The notes: generated by a model not told the origin, from the sequence alone. Positions 9,366 to 19,418 are shown, counted from the first letter of the stretch. The stretch is DNA of 64,000 nucleotides from Arion vulgaris (GCA_020796225.1 CM036767.1:17142427-17206426), one strand, 5' to 3'. A program made the numbers and translations.

Positions 9366-9563
9366 CTGTAATCCAGTAAAAGCTGTATAAGTAAACAGCC
9401 ACACAATGCTGTTGACGAGAATATTAACTTTAATTTGACGAACATGTTGTGCCGTCTCCTCAACTCCCCGTGCCACATGCAAATCTTCCTGAACATTAAT
9501 TTGCAGTCTTTTCGTCTCCTTTAACTCCTTTGTGCTGTCATCCTTCTTGCTATCTTTCTTCAT
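9366..9563 (-). CDS. First coding exon of an UNC-93-like membrane protein (partial gene)
   Basis: On the minus strand an ATG at 9563, preceded in frame by TAA TGA and with A at -3, opens 66 codons that end exactly at CAG|GTGAGT (phase 0). Residues 1-42 are charged and probably cytoplasmic. Residues 45-66, KVNILVNSIVWLFTYTAF then TGLQ, match the pattern at the start of transmembrane helix 1 in UNC-93/UNC93A proteins (a ...V.S...L...TA..GLQ pattern). UNC-93 family members are multi-pass, MFS-fold membrane proteins; worm UNC-93 regulates a potassium channel, while UNC93A function is poorly known. No next exon was recognised to the left, so it may lie outside the window beyond the LTR element. 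A single short exon limits certainty; a pseudo-exon is possible. Confidence 0.5.
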
Positions 9564-9679
9564 CCTTTCAACTTGTTTTCATTACCTCCAACACAACTCA
9601 AGAAAACTAGTAAAAATGCGGATAATTAAACCTCACACGGCCCAACAGTCTTTGCTCAACAAGAAGAAGATTGTAACAT
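9564..9679. other. Short unique segment upstream of the UNC-93-like exon
   Basis: Would be the 5' UTR or promoter-proximal region of the minus-strand exon. No TATA or initiator signal stands out. In-frame stops directly before the ATG support 9563 as the start, unless an upstream exon is spliced in. Confidence 0.35.
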
Positions 9680-10952
9680 TTGATATCTGCGATTGTGGTA
9701 CTGCTGGTATCTGGGATTGTGGTACTGCTGGTATCTGGGATTGTGGTACTGCTGGTATCTGCGATTGTGGTACTGCTGATATCTGCGATTGTGGTACTGC
9801 TGGTATCTGGGATTGTGGTACTGCTGGTATCTGGGATTGTGGTACTGCTGGTATCTGGGATTGTGGTACTGCTGGTATCTGGGATTGTGGTACTGCTGGT
9901 ATCTGGGATTGTGGTACTGCTGGTATCTGGGATTGTGGTACTGCTGGTATCTGGGATTGTGGTACTGCTGGTATCTGCGATTGTGGTACTGCTGATATCT
10001 GCGATTGTGATACTGCTGGTATTTGCGATTGTGGTACTGCTGGTATTTGCGATTGTGGTACTGCTGGTATTTGCGATTGTGATACTGCTGGTATTTGCGA
10101 TTGTGATACTGCTGGTATCTGCGATTGTGGTACTGCTGGTATTTGCGATTGTGGTACTGCTGGTATTTGCGATTGTGGTACTGCTGGTATTTGCGATTGT
10201 GATACTGCTGGTATTTGCGATTGTGATACTGCTGGTATCTGCGATTGTGGTACTGCTGGTATTTGCGATTGTGGTACTGCTGGTATTTGCGATTGTGGTA
10301 CTGCTGGTATTTGCGATTGTGATACTGCTGGTATTTGCGATTGTGATACTGCTGGTATCTGCGATTGTGGTACTGCTGGTATTTGCGATTGTGGTACTGC
10401 TGGTATTTGCGATTGTGGTACTGCTGGTATTTGCGATTGTGGTACTGCTGGTATCTGCGATTGTGGTACTGCTGGTATCTGCGATTGTGGTACTGCTGGT
10501 ATCTGCGATTGTGGTACTGCTGGTATTTGCGATTGTGGTACTGCTGGTATCTGCGATTGTGGTACTGCTGGTATTTGCGATTGTGGTACTGCTGGTATCT
10601 GCGATTGTGGTACTGCTGATATCTGCGATTGTGATACTGCTGGTATTTGCGATTGTGGTACTGCTGGTATTTGCGATTGTGGTACTGCTGGTATCTGCGA
10701 TTGTGATACTGCTGGTATTTGCGATTGTGGTACTGCTGGTATCTGCGATTGTGGTACTGCTGGTATTTGCGATTGTGGTACTGCTGGTATCTGCGATTGT
10801 GGTACTGCTGGTATTTGCGATTGTGATACTGCTGGTATTTGCGATTGTGGTACTGCTGGTATCTGCGATTGTGGTACTGCTGGTATTTGCGATTGTGGTA
10901 CTGCTGGTATCTGCGATTGTGATACTGCTGGTATTTGCGATTGTGGTACTGC
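9680..10952. repeat. 24-bp minisatellite, about 53 units, with 120-bp higher-order repeat
   Basis: Unit core GGTACTGCTGGTATCTGCGA, varying at GGTACT/GATACT, ATCTG/ATTTG and GCGATT/GGGATT. Because 24 is divisible by 3, long frames stay open on both strands (for example 485 codons of an 8-residue CDCGTAGI repeat). These are almost certainly not proteins. Blocks at 10081, 10201 and 10321 are identical over 60 bp, so five-unit, 120-bp blocks have been copied. Confidence 0.95.
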
Positions 10953-11129
10953 TACAACAGCTAATGGAATCTATGTCAAAAGTTTCTAACGTATGAATAT
11001 AGTAGAGAACTGTCATAGGCGTTACCAGAATCATTATATGGTAGGTTCCATTGAAATATCAACAGATTGTACTGGTCACTGTTTTCTGTAAATAAAAAAA
11101 ATGTGAAAGTATATTGATTGATTTGATAG

Positions 11130-11226
11130 GATCATCATCACTGCACTTCGGTGAGTAACCATGTGTGATCGGATCGCTTTCTTACACAGGAAGATCTCAG
11201 CTGCAGTGCACGAACTCCGTAGCAAC
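11130..11226 (+). repeat. Family-J interspersed repeat
   Basis: Shares ATCATCATCACTGCACTTCGGTGAGTA.. in parts, and GAAGATCTCAGCTGCAGTG, with copies at 39225 (locally tandem) and 50762. Class not recognised. Confidence 0.6.
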
Positions 11227-11559
11227 GGCGTGGGTTATAAAGCCCAAACATACGACAACAGATGATCGTTAAAGAGTATTAAACACACGAGACAGCCAAA
11301 ATGTGATTGTTTGAATGACTAGTCCTAGAAGGGTTGAGAATGTTCTTAAACCGGAACGACCTCACCTAGTCAGAAAGGTTGCAAAGTAGTAAATACTATT
11401 TGGCGTAGATTCAAGAACAAATATACGGAATTAAAAATATCATTAAAGAGTGCTTCTCATACGATGCGTGTGGAACGACGTTATCACAGGCAGAAAAGGG
11501 CAGTAAATCCGATAGAGAAGTTGCACTTTACTAATTGTCACTGGCCGTAAAAGTTCCGA
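11227..11559 (+). repeat. Diverged interspersed repeat shared with 53.9-54.5 kb
   Basis: The segment at 11331-11376 (TTGAGAATGTTCTTAAACC, GGAACGACCTCACCTAGTCA) matches 54411-54456 with few changes, and GATGATCGTTAAAGAG near 11262 resembles ATGATCGTTAATGAGCG near 54519. No ORF. Confidence 0.45.
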
Positions 11560-11815
11560 GGATACGAGGACTTAAGGCAAGTGGTTCGAACTACAGGTTT
11601 AATGTAAAGATCATACTTGAAAGATCTAATCTTCAAGTACCTCTGAAGTCGGCGAAGACTCGCCTACGTGACGAGGGACACCAGTCAAATGGTAGAAGCA
11701 GGCATTCACGCAAAAACCAGTCAGAAGCAGCATACCAGACATCATGGCTAACTCCTGAATTTACAGCGAGCGAACGTAGAAGAAGAAGAAGAAGAAGGAA
11801 GAGGATATTAGCTAA
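11560..11815 (+). mobile_element. Family-R element with GAA tail
   Basis: Ends AACGTAGAAGAAGAAG like SINE-B and SINE-C. The middle (CAAGTACCTCTGAAGTCGG, then GAAGACTCGCCTACGTGACG) resembles 42440-42475 (CAAGTACCTGAGAGGTCGG). No protein coding. Confidence 0.5.
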
Positions 11816-11889
11816 GCACTGACAATATGTATGGGAACACACTCTGAGCGACGAGGAGAAGATAGTAATAGTGTCCTAAGTATTTAATA

Positions 11890-12415
11890 CATATATACAT
11901 ATATGGAACTGCAAGTTATATAGTATTAAAACTAAATTACGAATTTTCAATTCAAATATTGGATCAATCCTAACATATGCTAGCGAGAGTTGGAAAATGA
12001 CTAAAGATATAGAAAGCAAGTTGAATGCATTTGAAAATAGATGTCTGCGAAAAATAATGAACATCGTAAATGGAACAAATTCAGGAAGTGTTGAAATCAG
12101 AGAAATGTCTGGTCAACCACTAGTGACAACTGTTATAGGAAAGAGAAGATGGAGATATGTTGGATATACTTGAGAAGAAATGATCAAAGAATACCAAAGC
12201 AGGCATTGAAGTGGAATGCAAAGTGTTCATAAAGAGAGGACGACCTAGGGAGATCATGAAACGAACTTTGCTGAGAGATGCAAGAAATATCGATCACAGT
12301 TCCATGGAAGAGATTGAGCGAGTTGCACAGGCTAGAGGCTTGTGAAGAAACTGCTTGCAGGCCCTATGTAACGTATAACGGTACGAGAGGAATTATTACT
12401 ATTATATATATATAT
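11890..12415 (+). pseudogene. LINE-L 3' end: reverse-transcriptase C-terminal remnant
   Basis: A broken frame reads SWKMTKDIESKLNAFENRCLRK, the SW-plus-CLRK pattern seen downstream of the RT core in many non-LTR elements, followed by WRYVGY and a basic stretch, with several stops. The 3' UTR GCCCTATGTAACGTATAACG and an ATT-type tail match minus-strand copies at 21080-21537, 52728-52872 and 53190-53430; its 5' part also matches 54729-54815. Only the last part of the element is present. Confidence 0.75.
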
Positions 12416-12424
12416 ATATATATA
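12401..12424. repeat. (TA)n microsatellite
   Basis: Pure alternating TA after the LINE-L tail. The next 490 bp (12425-12915) show no gene or recognised repeat. Confidence 0.9.
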
Positions 12425-12920
12425 CACACTAACCTAGCAGCACCTAACTGACACAACCAAATAAACACAGAACGTCCTTAGTAAACAATGATATGTCCAG
12501 ATAAACAAGAAATATATATATATATTGTGGTATTGTAAGTTAGCTGGATTCTTTAGCCTAATCACAGATTGTTCCGTATCCTCACAGACAATTACACTAA
12601 CAATGTAATTACAACACGGACGTTTGTGAACAAGTATGAAAGACAACATATCATTGGCTAGTCTATGACTCAACTAAGTGTTACCTAGCAACAAGATGGT
12701 GGTTAATTATTCTGGGTGACATTTTGTCTAGCGAGTAATTTCCTTTATATTTAGCTTATAACTGGGATTAAGTGCAGCATCCAACACGAAAAACAACCTG
12801 TAACATAATGCAGATTGCAGTCAAGGGTCAAAAGTTATGTACTGTGTGCAGTCAAGTCTGATATCCATTCTTTCTCGCAAATACTCTCTATGACTATTAT
12901 ATTTTACGTTTAGAAAAGAT

Positions 12921-13195
12921 TTTTCTTCTTCTTCTTCGAGCCGTCCATAACGACCACTTGTTAACCACTCTGTGCGGTTTGTATGTGATCTGAGCCTAAG
13001 AGGGATTGTACATTGTGCCAGTTATGAGCCTACAAGTATGCCAACACATCCGATTTCTGCGATGCTTTTTTAGGAAGCTGCTAGGATATTTACTAGGGCA
13101 GCTTCCTACGTACATCGCTCGTCTCTTACGACATATCTTGTAGGTCACATTGGTACTATTCTTTGTTTCCAATGCGGGTCCCGGCACCAGACAGG
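12921..13195 (-). mobile_element. SINE-B, minus strand
   Basis: Tail complement TTCTTCTTCTTCGAGC at its left, then complements of the AGATCACATACAAATC, GCACAACGTACAAT and AGAGGCGACT-type blocks, ending in GGGTCCCGGCACCA at the head. Near full length. Confidence 0.85.
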
Positions 13196-13339
13196 TGATA
13201 AGTCATTTCCATCTACAGGGCGTTTGTAAAGTCGCTGTGCAGTGAATTTTGAAAATATTTTAGTAATTGCGTCACGAATGATGGAAATTTACTATCATAA
13301 TATTCTAAGTTCCATAATCCTGTGTGCAGCAGTACACAA

Positions 13340-13870
13340 CAATCCGTTGTTATATTCAAGATTTCATTGCTGAAATTGTCAAACCAGATCCAACAAATAT
13401 CACAGACCAGTAGCGACTCGCCATTAAGGGCCAGCAGGGCCGGGCTCCACCAAAAATAATGTATAATGTGTATTTATTATTTTCTAAATTAAAATATAAC
13501 AACCCAAAACCATGATTTTTCCGAACATTTTTTCTGACCCTACCAACAAAAATGATCACGAGCCGCCACTGTCACAGACTATTTTCCGGAAGGTTTACGA
13601 AAATATGCAGACGCGAGTCAAAACATATCTTGAGGTTTACGGTGGACATTTTCACAACAGCAGAAGAAATCCAAGCTCTGAGAAATCTAGGAACAGAAAT
13701 GATAACAAAAGTTTTAAACGAAATATATGACAGTGGTTTTATTTCAACAGATCCTCTAAAGTCCATATTTATTGCTTTGCCGAGGAAACGAAGAGCAGTC
13801 GAATGTGAAGATCGCCACACTATCAGTCGTATGAGCCTGGTCAGGGAGTCTTGTCTCGCTCAGGGCAGAT
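13340..13870 (+). pseudogene. LINE reverse-transcriptase palm fragment split by a hAT-type element
   Basis: After 13579 the plus strand reads AEEIQALRNLGTEMITKVLNEIY, then SGFISTDPLKSIFIALPRK and a HTISRMS block, matching the early palm region of RTs in many LINEs (usual HRTISLMSH). Before 13407 a short in-frame part (AEIVKPDPTNIT-like) belongs to the same element. The 164-bp element at 13408-13571 plus an 8-bp duplication lies between. No catalytic YxDD follows; the copy is truncated on both sides. Confidence 0.7.
13408..13571. mobile_element. hAT-type MITE, 164 bp, 8-bp target duplication
   Basis: Starts CAGTAGCGACTCG and ends CGAGCCGCCACTG, near-perfect inverted ends. The 8-bp duplication TCACAGAC sits at 13400-13407 and 13572-13579, exactly hAT-like. 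Internally it matches the second copy at 45665-45830. Non-coding. Confidence 0.9.
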
Positions 13871-13989
13871 AATTAATTTGGAATATTACAGATCGCATTC
13901 TAGATGCCCTCTCTTTACTTGTACAAGCAAAGACAGTATCTAACAGACAAGATGGTTCTAGTGATTATGTCAATCAAAGTCCATCATGT

Positions 13990-14340
13990 CAGACTCCTTC
14001 TTCTTCTTTTGTCGTCACACTGTTACCGGGTTGTTGCCTAGTGTCGTGGTTTTCTGTTTTTGTCTTGCGCTGTTCTGGTGGCTTGTGTGATTGTTATCTT
14101 TGCTCTTTCACAGGATTCTGCTACGCCATCTAACCATCTTTTCCGTGGTCTTCCTCTTGACTTCTTTCCCGATGTTCTGTTGTAGAAGACTCTGTATACT
14201 GTGGAGTTTGGATGCATTCTTATTAAGTGGCCAAACCACTTCATTCTTTGTTTATCTATGTAATTCAAGCACGGTTTTGTGCCAACTTTCTTTCTTATGC
14301 TGATGTTGGTGATCATGTCATACTTCAAGTTCTGTTAATT
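13990..14340 (-). pseudogene. LINE-K 3' end (RT C-terminal region), minus strand
   Basis: A 96-codon frame reads RMKWFGHLIRM, GKKSRGRPRKRWLDGV and a TITQATRTAQDKNRKPRH tail: the W-x-GH and GRPRKRW motifs are standard in the C-terminal domain of LINE RT proteins. The 3' end runs GGTAACAGTGTGACGACAAA then GAAGAAGAAG on the minus strand. Two more copies, 15149 and 20575, share it. Truncated at its 5' side. Confidence 0.8.
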
Positions 14341-14421
14341 GATTCATCTTCTTGTGTTTTCATTCTTGAACACTTTTTTGTTTGTGTAAAATAGAATATT
14401 AAACATTTTCTGTTTCTTCGT

Positions 14422-14998
14422 TTGTTCTACATCCACTACTTGTTAAACAGCACTTTGTGGTATGTTCTACATCCACTACTTGTTAAACAGCACTTTGTGG
14501 TATGTTCTACATCCACTACTTGTTAAACAGCACTTTGTGGTATGTTCTACATCAGCTACTTGTTAAACAACACTTTGTGGTATGTTCTACATCCACTACT
14601 TGTTAAACAACACTTTGTGGTATGTTCTACATCAGCTATCTATACCTGTTAAACAGCACTTTGTGGTATGTTCTACATCCACTACTTGTTAAACAGCACT
14701 TTGTGGTATGTTCTACATCAGCTATCTATACCTGTTAAACAGCACTTTGTGGTATGTTCTACATCAGCTATCTATACCTGTTAAACAGCACTTTGTGGTA
14801 TGTTCTACATCAGCTATGTATACCTGTTAAACAGCACTTTGTGGTATGTTCTACATCAGCTATCTATACCTGTTAAACAGCACTTTGTGGTATGTTCTAC
14901 ATCAGCTATCTATACCTGTTAAACAGCATGTTGTGGTATGTTCTACATCCACTACTTGTTAAACAGCACTTTGTGGTATGTTCTACATCAACTACTTG
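14422..14998. repeat. 40-43-bp minisatellite, about 14 units
   Basis: Units contain TATGTTCTACATC, then a CCACTACTTG or AGCTATCTATACCTG variant, then TTAAACAGCACTTTGTGG. The two variants alternate in blocks. Single units also occur past the array (15125-15148 and 15313-15360), suggesting that LINE insertions interrupted it. Confidence 0.93.
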
Positions 14999-15112
14999 TT
15001 CCTTTCTTCCTTTCGTTCGCTTGAAATATGTCTATATATTCAATGTTGTCTCTTGTATGAACTTAACTGTCTTTTGTAGCTCACACAGAGGTCCGTGTAG
15101 TTACTTTTTAAA
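14999..15112 (-). mobile_element. LINE-Q 3' UTR fragment
   Basis: TTTCCTTCGTTCGCTTGAA-like start and GTAGCTCACACAGAGGTCCG match the 3' UTR of the RNase-H-bearing element at 23222-23800. Only the 3' tip is present. Confidence 0.7.
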
Positions 15113-15148
15113 AAACTCTGTGTGGCATGTATGTGATTTGTTCTACAT

Positions 15149-15312
15149 CTTTCTTCTTCTTTCTTTTGTCGTCACACTGCTACCGGGTTGTTGCCCAGTG
15201 TCGTGGTTTTCTGTTTTTGTCTTGCGCTGTTCTGGTGGCTTGTGTGATTGTTATCTTTGCTCTTTCACGGGATTCTGCTACACCATCTAACCATCTTTTC
15301 CGTGGTCTTCCT
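15149..15312 (-). mobile_element. LINE-K 3' tip
   Basis: Matches the last 165 bp of the copies at 13990 and 20575 (TTTGTCGTCACACTGCTACC, GCGCTGTTCTGGTGGCTTG), stopping at CGTGGTCTTCCTC. Strong 5' truncation, as in normal LINE retrotransposition. Confidence 0.8.
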
Positions 15313-15439
15313 CATCTACATATATGTGATATGTTCTACATCATAGACTTGTTAAACAACTCGCCTCCACAACCATCAGTCCGATGCGCCCTAATATACA
15401 AAAATATTGAATATCCCTCTCTCTCTGCCTTTTTAACCC

Positions 15440-15610
15440 AGATTGGAGCATAGACCTTCAACCAACTCATGCCAAGTCTTCCTATCTCTAGCTATCTCCT
15501 GCAGCTCCCTCCAGCTCTTCTTTATATTGTTGATCTCTGCCTCTAAATCTCGTATTGGATAGCCCTGGTCAAAACAAATAACCATCGCATGGACTAACCA
15601 ATCCCTGTTT
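15440..15610 (-). pseudogene. LINE-U C-terminal fragment, minus strand
   Basis: Minus-strand reading gives SWRELQEIARDRKTWHELVEGL and CSNLG, the terminal motif of a common LINE RT tail (ARDR-x-W). The stop is close to the LINE 3' end. Confidence 0.65.
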
Positions 15611-15789
15611 ATCTGCTGGCATCTGTCTATCTACCTAATCATGTGCACAGATATCGAACATTTTAGCATTTGAGAAATCGATTGAAAAATGTACTTAAAA
15701 AAACCAAATTGTGACATAATTTGTTTTTCAGACATTACTGTTGTCTAGAGAGTAATTCAATCTTGAATAGACATTGATTTACCGACCTC

Positions 15790-15975
15790 TGTAATGAGGA
15801 AACACAAGAAAGACGCTAATAGCAAAACAAATAATTTCGCAACGAGAGTCATTACTGTGATATGTAATGTTGTTTGTGCTACAGAAATATGGACAATAAA
15901 TAAGCAGGTAGAAGACACGGTTGAAGTATTTCGAAGTTGGATGTACAGAAAAATAGAGATAATTGAATATAATTA
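15790..15975 (+). pseudogene. LINE RT C-terminal fragment
   Basis: A 60-codon frame contains ATEIWTINKQVEDTVEVFRSWMYRKI in two pieces, the decayed form of the CETW-x(n)-FE-x-W-x-YR-x-M block following the RT core. Five-prime truncated, and the following 3' end belongs to another LINE. Confidence 0.6.
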
Positions 15976-15977
15976 AG

Positions 15978-16390
15978 AACAGATAATTTCCTAAACATAA
16001 AGCTGATAATCTTTCAATCAAATGTGAAGTCAGTGCTGTTGGATGGCTCGGAAACACGGATGACATTTAAATAAACCATCAGGAAACTACAGACCTTCAT
16101 AAATGGATGTTTACGTAGAATAGAGGGACTGAGATGGTAGGATTACGAACGAGGAACTCGGATAAAGAACTAAGCAAATACCAGTAGAGAAAGAGCTATG
16201 GAAGAGACGTTGGCAATGGATAGGACATTGAGAAGATCGACCGGAAGCACTGCAAGACATACACTGTTTTGGAACCGGCAGGGAAAGAGGAGTAGGGGAA
16301 GGCCTAATTGGAAGAGATGGCAATAGAGAGAAAGAGCTGGAAGAAGTTTGTTGAAGACCTGTGCTCCGTTGGGAGTTAAAAGATAAAAAA
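15978..16390 (+). pseudogene. LINE-U C-terminal region, plus strand
   Basis: A frameshifted frame reads SNVKSVLLDGSET, KLQTFINGCLRRIEGLRW, later a RRWQWIGH-like block, GKERGVG-like basic residues and an ELEEVC tail. Order and motifs match C-terminal parts of LINE RT ORFs. Several stops; no longer coding. Confidence 0.65.
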
Positions 16391-16539
16391 GACAATTTCC
16401 TATAAAAATAATCCACATCTGAAACAAGGTGTACTGATAAATATTTGTTTTCTTTCAAACATACATATGTTAACTCTTTAATTACGGCAAGCTATCTGAC
16501 AAACCAGAGGGTTGATTCTTTTTTCCGACAAGCATCATC

Positions 16540-16885
16540 ATCAGGTGCCGTGCCGGCTGGCGTAGGCGATCATGGATCTCCACAAATCTCTGTCGTTGGT
16601 GTTTGCTATCAACTCAGATGTTGACGTACTACAGTGCCATGAAGTCAGGTCATCCAACACTTTCTCTCTCTGTCTTCCTCTGTCTCGTCTACCCTCAATT
16701 GTACCGGTTGTCCCGATGTGTTCTAAACCTCCCCTCCTCATCACATGCCCGTAAAATGATGACTGCCTCTTTCTTATATTGATGATAAGCTTTTTCTGTG
16801 TCTTGATCTCATTCAACACCTCAACATTAGTCATTTTAGCAGTCCATGGGATTCTCATCATTCTTCTATAAAAACACATTTCCCG
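16540..16885 (-). pseudogene. LINE-M 3' end, minus strand
   Basis: A 112-codon frame contains RMMRIPWTAKMTNVEVLNEI, SSFYGHVMRR and GRRDRGRQREKVLDDL, the typical WTxxxTN / GH-x-MRR / GRxRxRQ series of LINE RT C-termini. The 3' end has a GATGATGATG-type tail. Copies: 56759, 61957, 62700, all on the minus strand. Confidence 0.8.
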
Positions 16886-16984
16886 ACAAGCCTACTCACG
16901 AGATAAGATGTTTTACTTAAAGAAATGATTCACAAAATATATTTAATATTATTTGTGTAACTCCTTATAGAATACAGCAAAAGG

Positions 16985-17222
16985 GTATCGGTAGCTAACT
17001 TGTTAATCCATTTGTTTTGCTTTCAAAATGTCATAAGTTCTAATCCAAACCACATCGTTCTGTTTAAAAGTTCATTTTTTCCAGAGATCTCTAGGATTGT
17101 GGCCGGAGCTAAGGATTTCTTGCTTTGTGCAATACCCTTCACAGGTGGCGTGTTATTTATATGGAGAGGGACTGAGCCACACTGGAAAACCCGATGCGAT
17201 GAAGTAATCGTACGTCTATAGG
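16985..17222 (+). mobile_element. SINE-F, decayed head
   Basis: Body blocks TTTTTTCCAGAGATCTCTAGG, GGAGCTAAGGATTTCTTGCT-like, TTTGTGCAATACCCTTC, GAGAGGGACTGAGCCA and CCGATGCGATGAAGT match the intact copy at 48274. The tRNA-like head is hard to see. One of seven SINE-F copies. Confidence 0.7.
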
Positions 17223-17317
17223 CCCTTGTAAATATAGTAACTAAATTATTAGTAAACGAGATTTCAACTCTACAGATTCTCTTACTTGAAGTAGAACTCT
17301 GGTATTTAACCCATTCA

Positions 17318-18231
17318 CTCTTCTGTGCTGTTATACTGTCTCAAGTTATTTATAAAGATGTATCAAAGCTGTTATACTGTCTCAAGTTATTTATAAAGAT
17401 GTCTCAAAGCTGTTGTACTGTCTCAAGTTATTTATAAAGATGTCTCAAAGCTGTTGTACTGTCTCAAGTTATTTATAAAGATGTCTCAAAGCTGTTGTAC
17501 TGTCTCAAGTTATTTATAAAGATGTCTCAAAGCTGTTGTACTGTCTCAAGTTATTTATAAAGACGTCTCAAAGCTGTTATACTGTCTCAAGTTATTTATA
17601 AAGATGTCTCAAAGCCGTTGTACTGTCTCAAGTTATTTATAAAGATGTCTCAAAGCTGTTGTACTGTCTCAAGTTATTTATAAAGATGTCTCAAAGCTGT
17701 TGTACTGTCTCAAGTTATTTATAAAGATGTCTCAAAGCTGTTGTACTGTCTCAAGTTATTTATAAAGATGTCTCAAAGCTGTTGTACTGTCTCAAGTTAT
17801 TTATAAAGATGTCTCAAAGCTGTTATACTGTCTCAAGTTATTTATAAAGATGTCTCAAAGCTGTTGTACTGTCTCAAGTTATTTATAAAGATGTCTCAAA
17901 GCTGTTGTACTGTCTCAAGTTATTTATAAAGATGTCTCAAAGCTGTTGTACTGTCTCAAGTTATTTATAAAGATGTCTCAAAGCTGTTATACTGTCTCAA
18001 GTTATTTATAAAGATGTCTCAAAGCTGTTGTACTGTCTCAAGTTATTTATAAAGATGTCTCAAAGCTGTTGTACTGTCTCAAGTTATTTATAAAGATGTC
18101 TCAAAGCTGTTATACTGTCTCAAGTTATTTATAAAGATGTCTCAAAGCTGTTATACTGTCTCAAGTTATTTATAAAGATGTCTCAAAGCTGTTATACTGT
18201 CTCAAGTTATTTATAAAGATGTCTCAAAGCC
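17318..18231. repeat. 41-bp minisatellite, about 22 units
   Basis: Very homogeneous units with TGTCTCAAGTTATTTATAAA then GATGTCTCAAAGCTGTTGTAC. Variation is almost limited to GTTGTAC/GTTATAC. The right end abuts a SINE-D copy. Confidence 0.95.
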
Positions 18232-18532
18232 GATATTCCTCACCCTTCGTCCCAGGGAAGCATAGGTCCGCAACCAAGGCCTTCCAAACCTGCCTATCCA
18301 AGGCCATCTTTTCCAGATCTCCACCTTGCAGGGTCCTTCTTCTTCCTCGGGTAGCGAGCTATGACTTTCCCTGGTTGTGGTTTCTGTAGCTATCTAGTGT
18401 TTTTTACGGGGCGGGATAGCTAGCCTCACGCTCAATCTCCTAAGTCACCTCTTACGACATGAGTGGCAGGTAACAGTGGTTCTATTCTTTACACCCCAAT
18501 TTGGATCCCGGTAACCACTCAGACGTCAAAGT
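18232..18532 (-). mobile_element. SINE-D (SINE-C head with different 3' body), minus strand
   Basis: Right part (18440-18532) is the complement of the SINE-C 5' module. Left part shares CCATCTTTTCCAGATCTC, CCTGGTTGTGGTTTCTGTAG and CTATCTAGTGT with 59535-59725. The extreme 3' end (CCCAGGGAAGCATAGG, AAGGCCTTCCAA) is the unit amplified at 58040-59535. Confidence 0.75.
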
Positions 18533-18724
18533 CGATATTCTAGCTAATTAAGTAAACGTTGCAATATGCGTGCATCTGGGAGTAACAAAAATTACGTAGT
18601 AAAAAAGTTAACATGTGATAGATTTTGTTAATAGTGCTGCAAAAGGTTGTTAACAAAACATTGAGAAACATTGAATCATAAACAATATCATATCTTGTCT
18701 TAGAAACTGAAATATTATATTCGA

Positions 18725-18985
18725 ATTACGCCTAGGTGGTGCCGAGGCCCACTAGGAAGCAAAAATAGTACCACTGCAACCTACAAGGCATAGGTGACTG
18801 ATGTAGGCCCTAGGGATGCTACCCTAGTAAATAAAAAGAAACGCAAAAATCGGATATGCTAGCCTACTTGTAGGCGAATAACTGGCACAACGTACTATCG
18901 CTCTTAGGCTTAGATCACATACAATCACACAGAGTGGTTGATAAGTGGTTGATATGGAGCGTTCGAAGTAGTAAAAGAAGCAAAT
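18725..18985 (+). mobile_element. SINE-B
   Basis: TGGTGCCGAGGCCCACTAGG head, ACCTACAAGGCATAGGTGAC (internal shortening), CTACCCTAGTAAATAAAAAG, GCACAACGTACTATCGCTC and a degenerate tail GTTCGAAGTAGTAAAAGAAG. Confidence 0.85.
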
Positions 18986-19154
18986 GTCACTTATTAGAGA
19001 TATTTCTGTTTTCACCCATCAAAGATACAGTACCAAGAATGAAAGATAGAAAGAATTAATGAATTGCAAACGAAAAACTAGAACTTACACAACAAAGGTC
19101 AGAGAAAATGACAATTGGTGTGACAAGAGAAAACAAGTTATGATCTACAAAATC

Positions 19155-19418
19155 GCCCATGCAGTGCTGGGGGCCAGCTAGATAAGCAAAGATTTGTACC
19201 ACTGCGACCTACAAAGCGTGTCGTAAGAGGTGACTAATGTAGGGGTCTAGGAAAGCTACTCTATTAAATAAAAGCTTCGCAGAAATCGGATCCGCTGGCA
19301 TACTTGTAGGTAGACACATAACTGGCACAACGTATAATCGCTCATAGGCTCAGATTACATACAGATCACAGAGAGTGGTTAACAAGTGGTCGATATGGAG
19401 CGTTTGAAGAAGAAGAAA
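19155..19418 (+). mobile_element. SINE-B
   Basis: Head TGCTGGGGGCCAGCTAG, block GTGTCGTAAGAGGTGACT, GCAGAAATCGGATCCG, GCACAACGTATAATCGCTC, and tail GCGTTTGAAGAAGAAGAAAA. Confidence 0.87.

Noticed and set aside
9532..10989. 485-codon plus-strand and 475-codon minus-strand frames with 8-residue repeats
   Set aside because: A 24-bp unit keeps all three frames open on both strands. Two very different repeat proteins from opposite strands indicate artefact, not coding.
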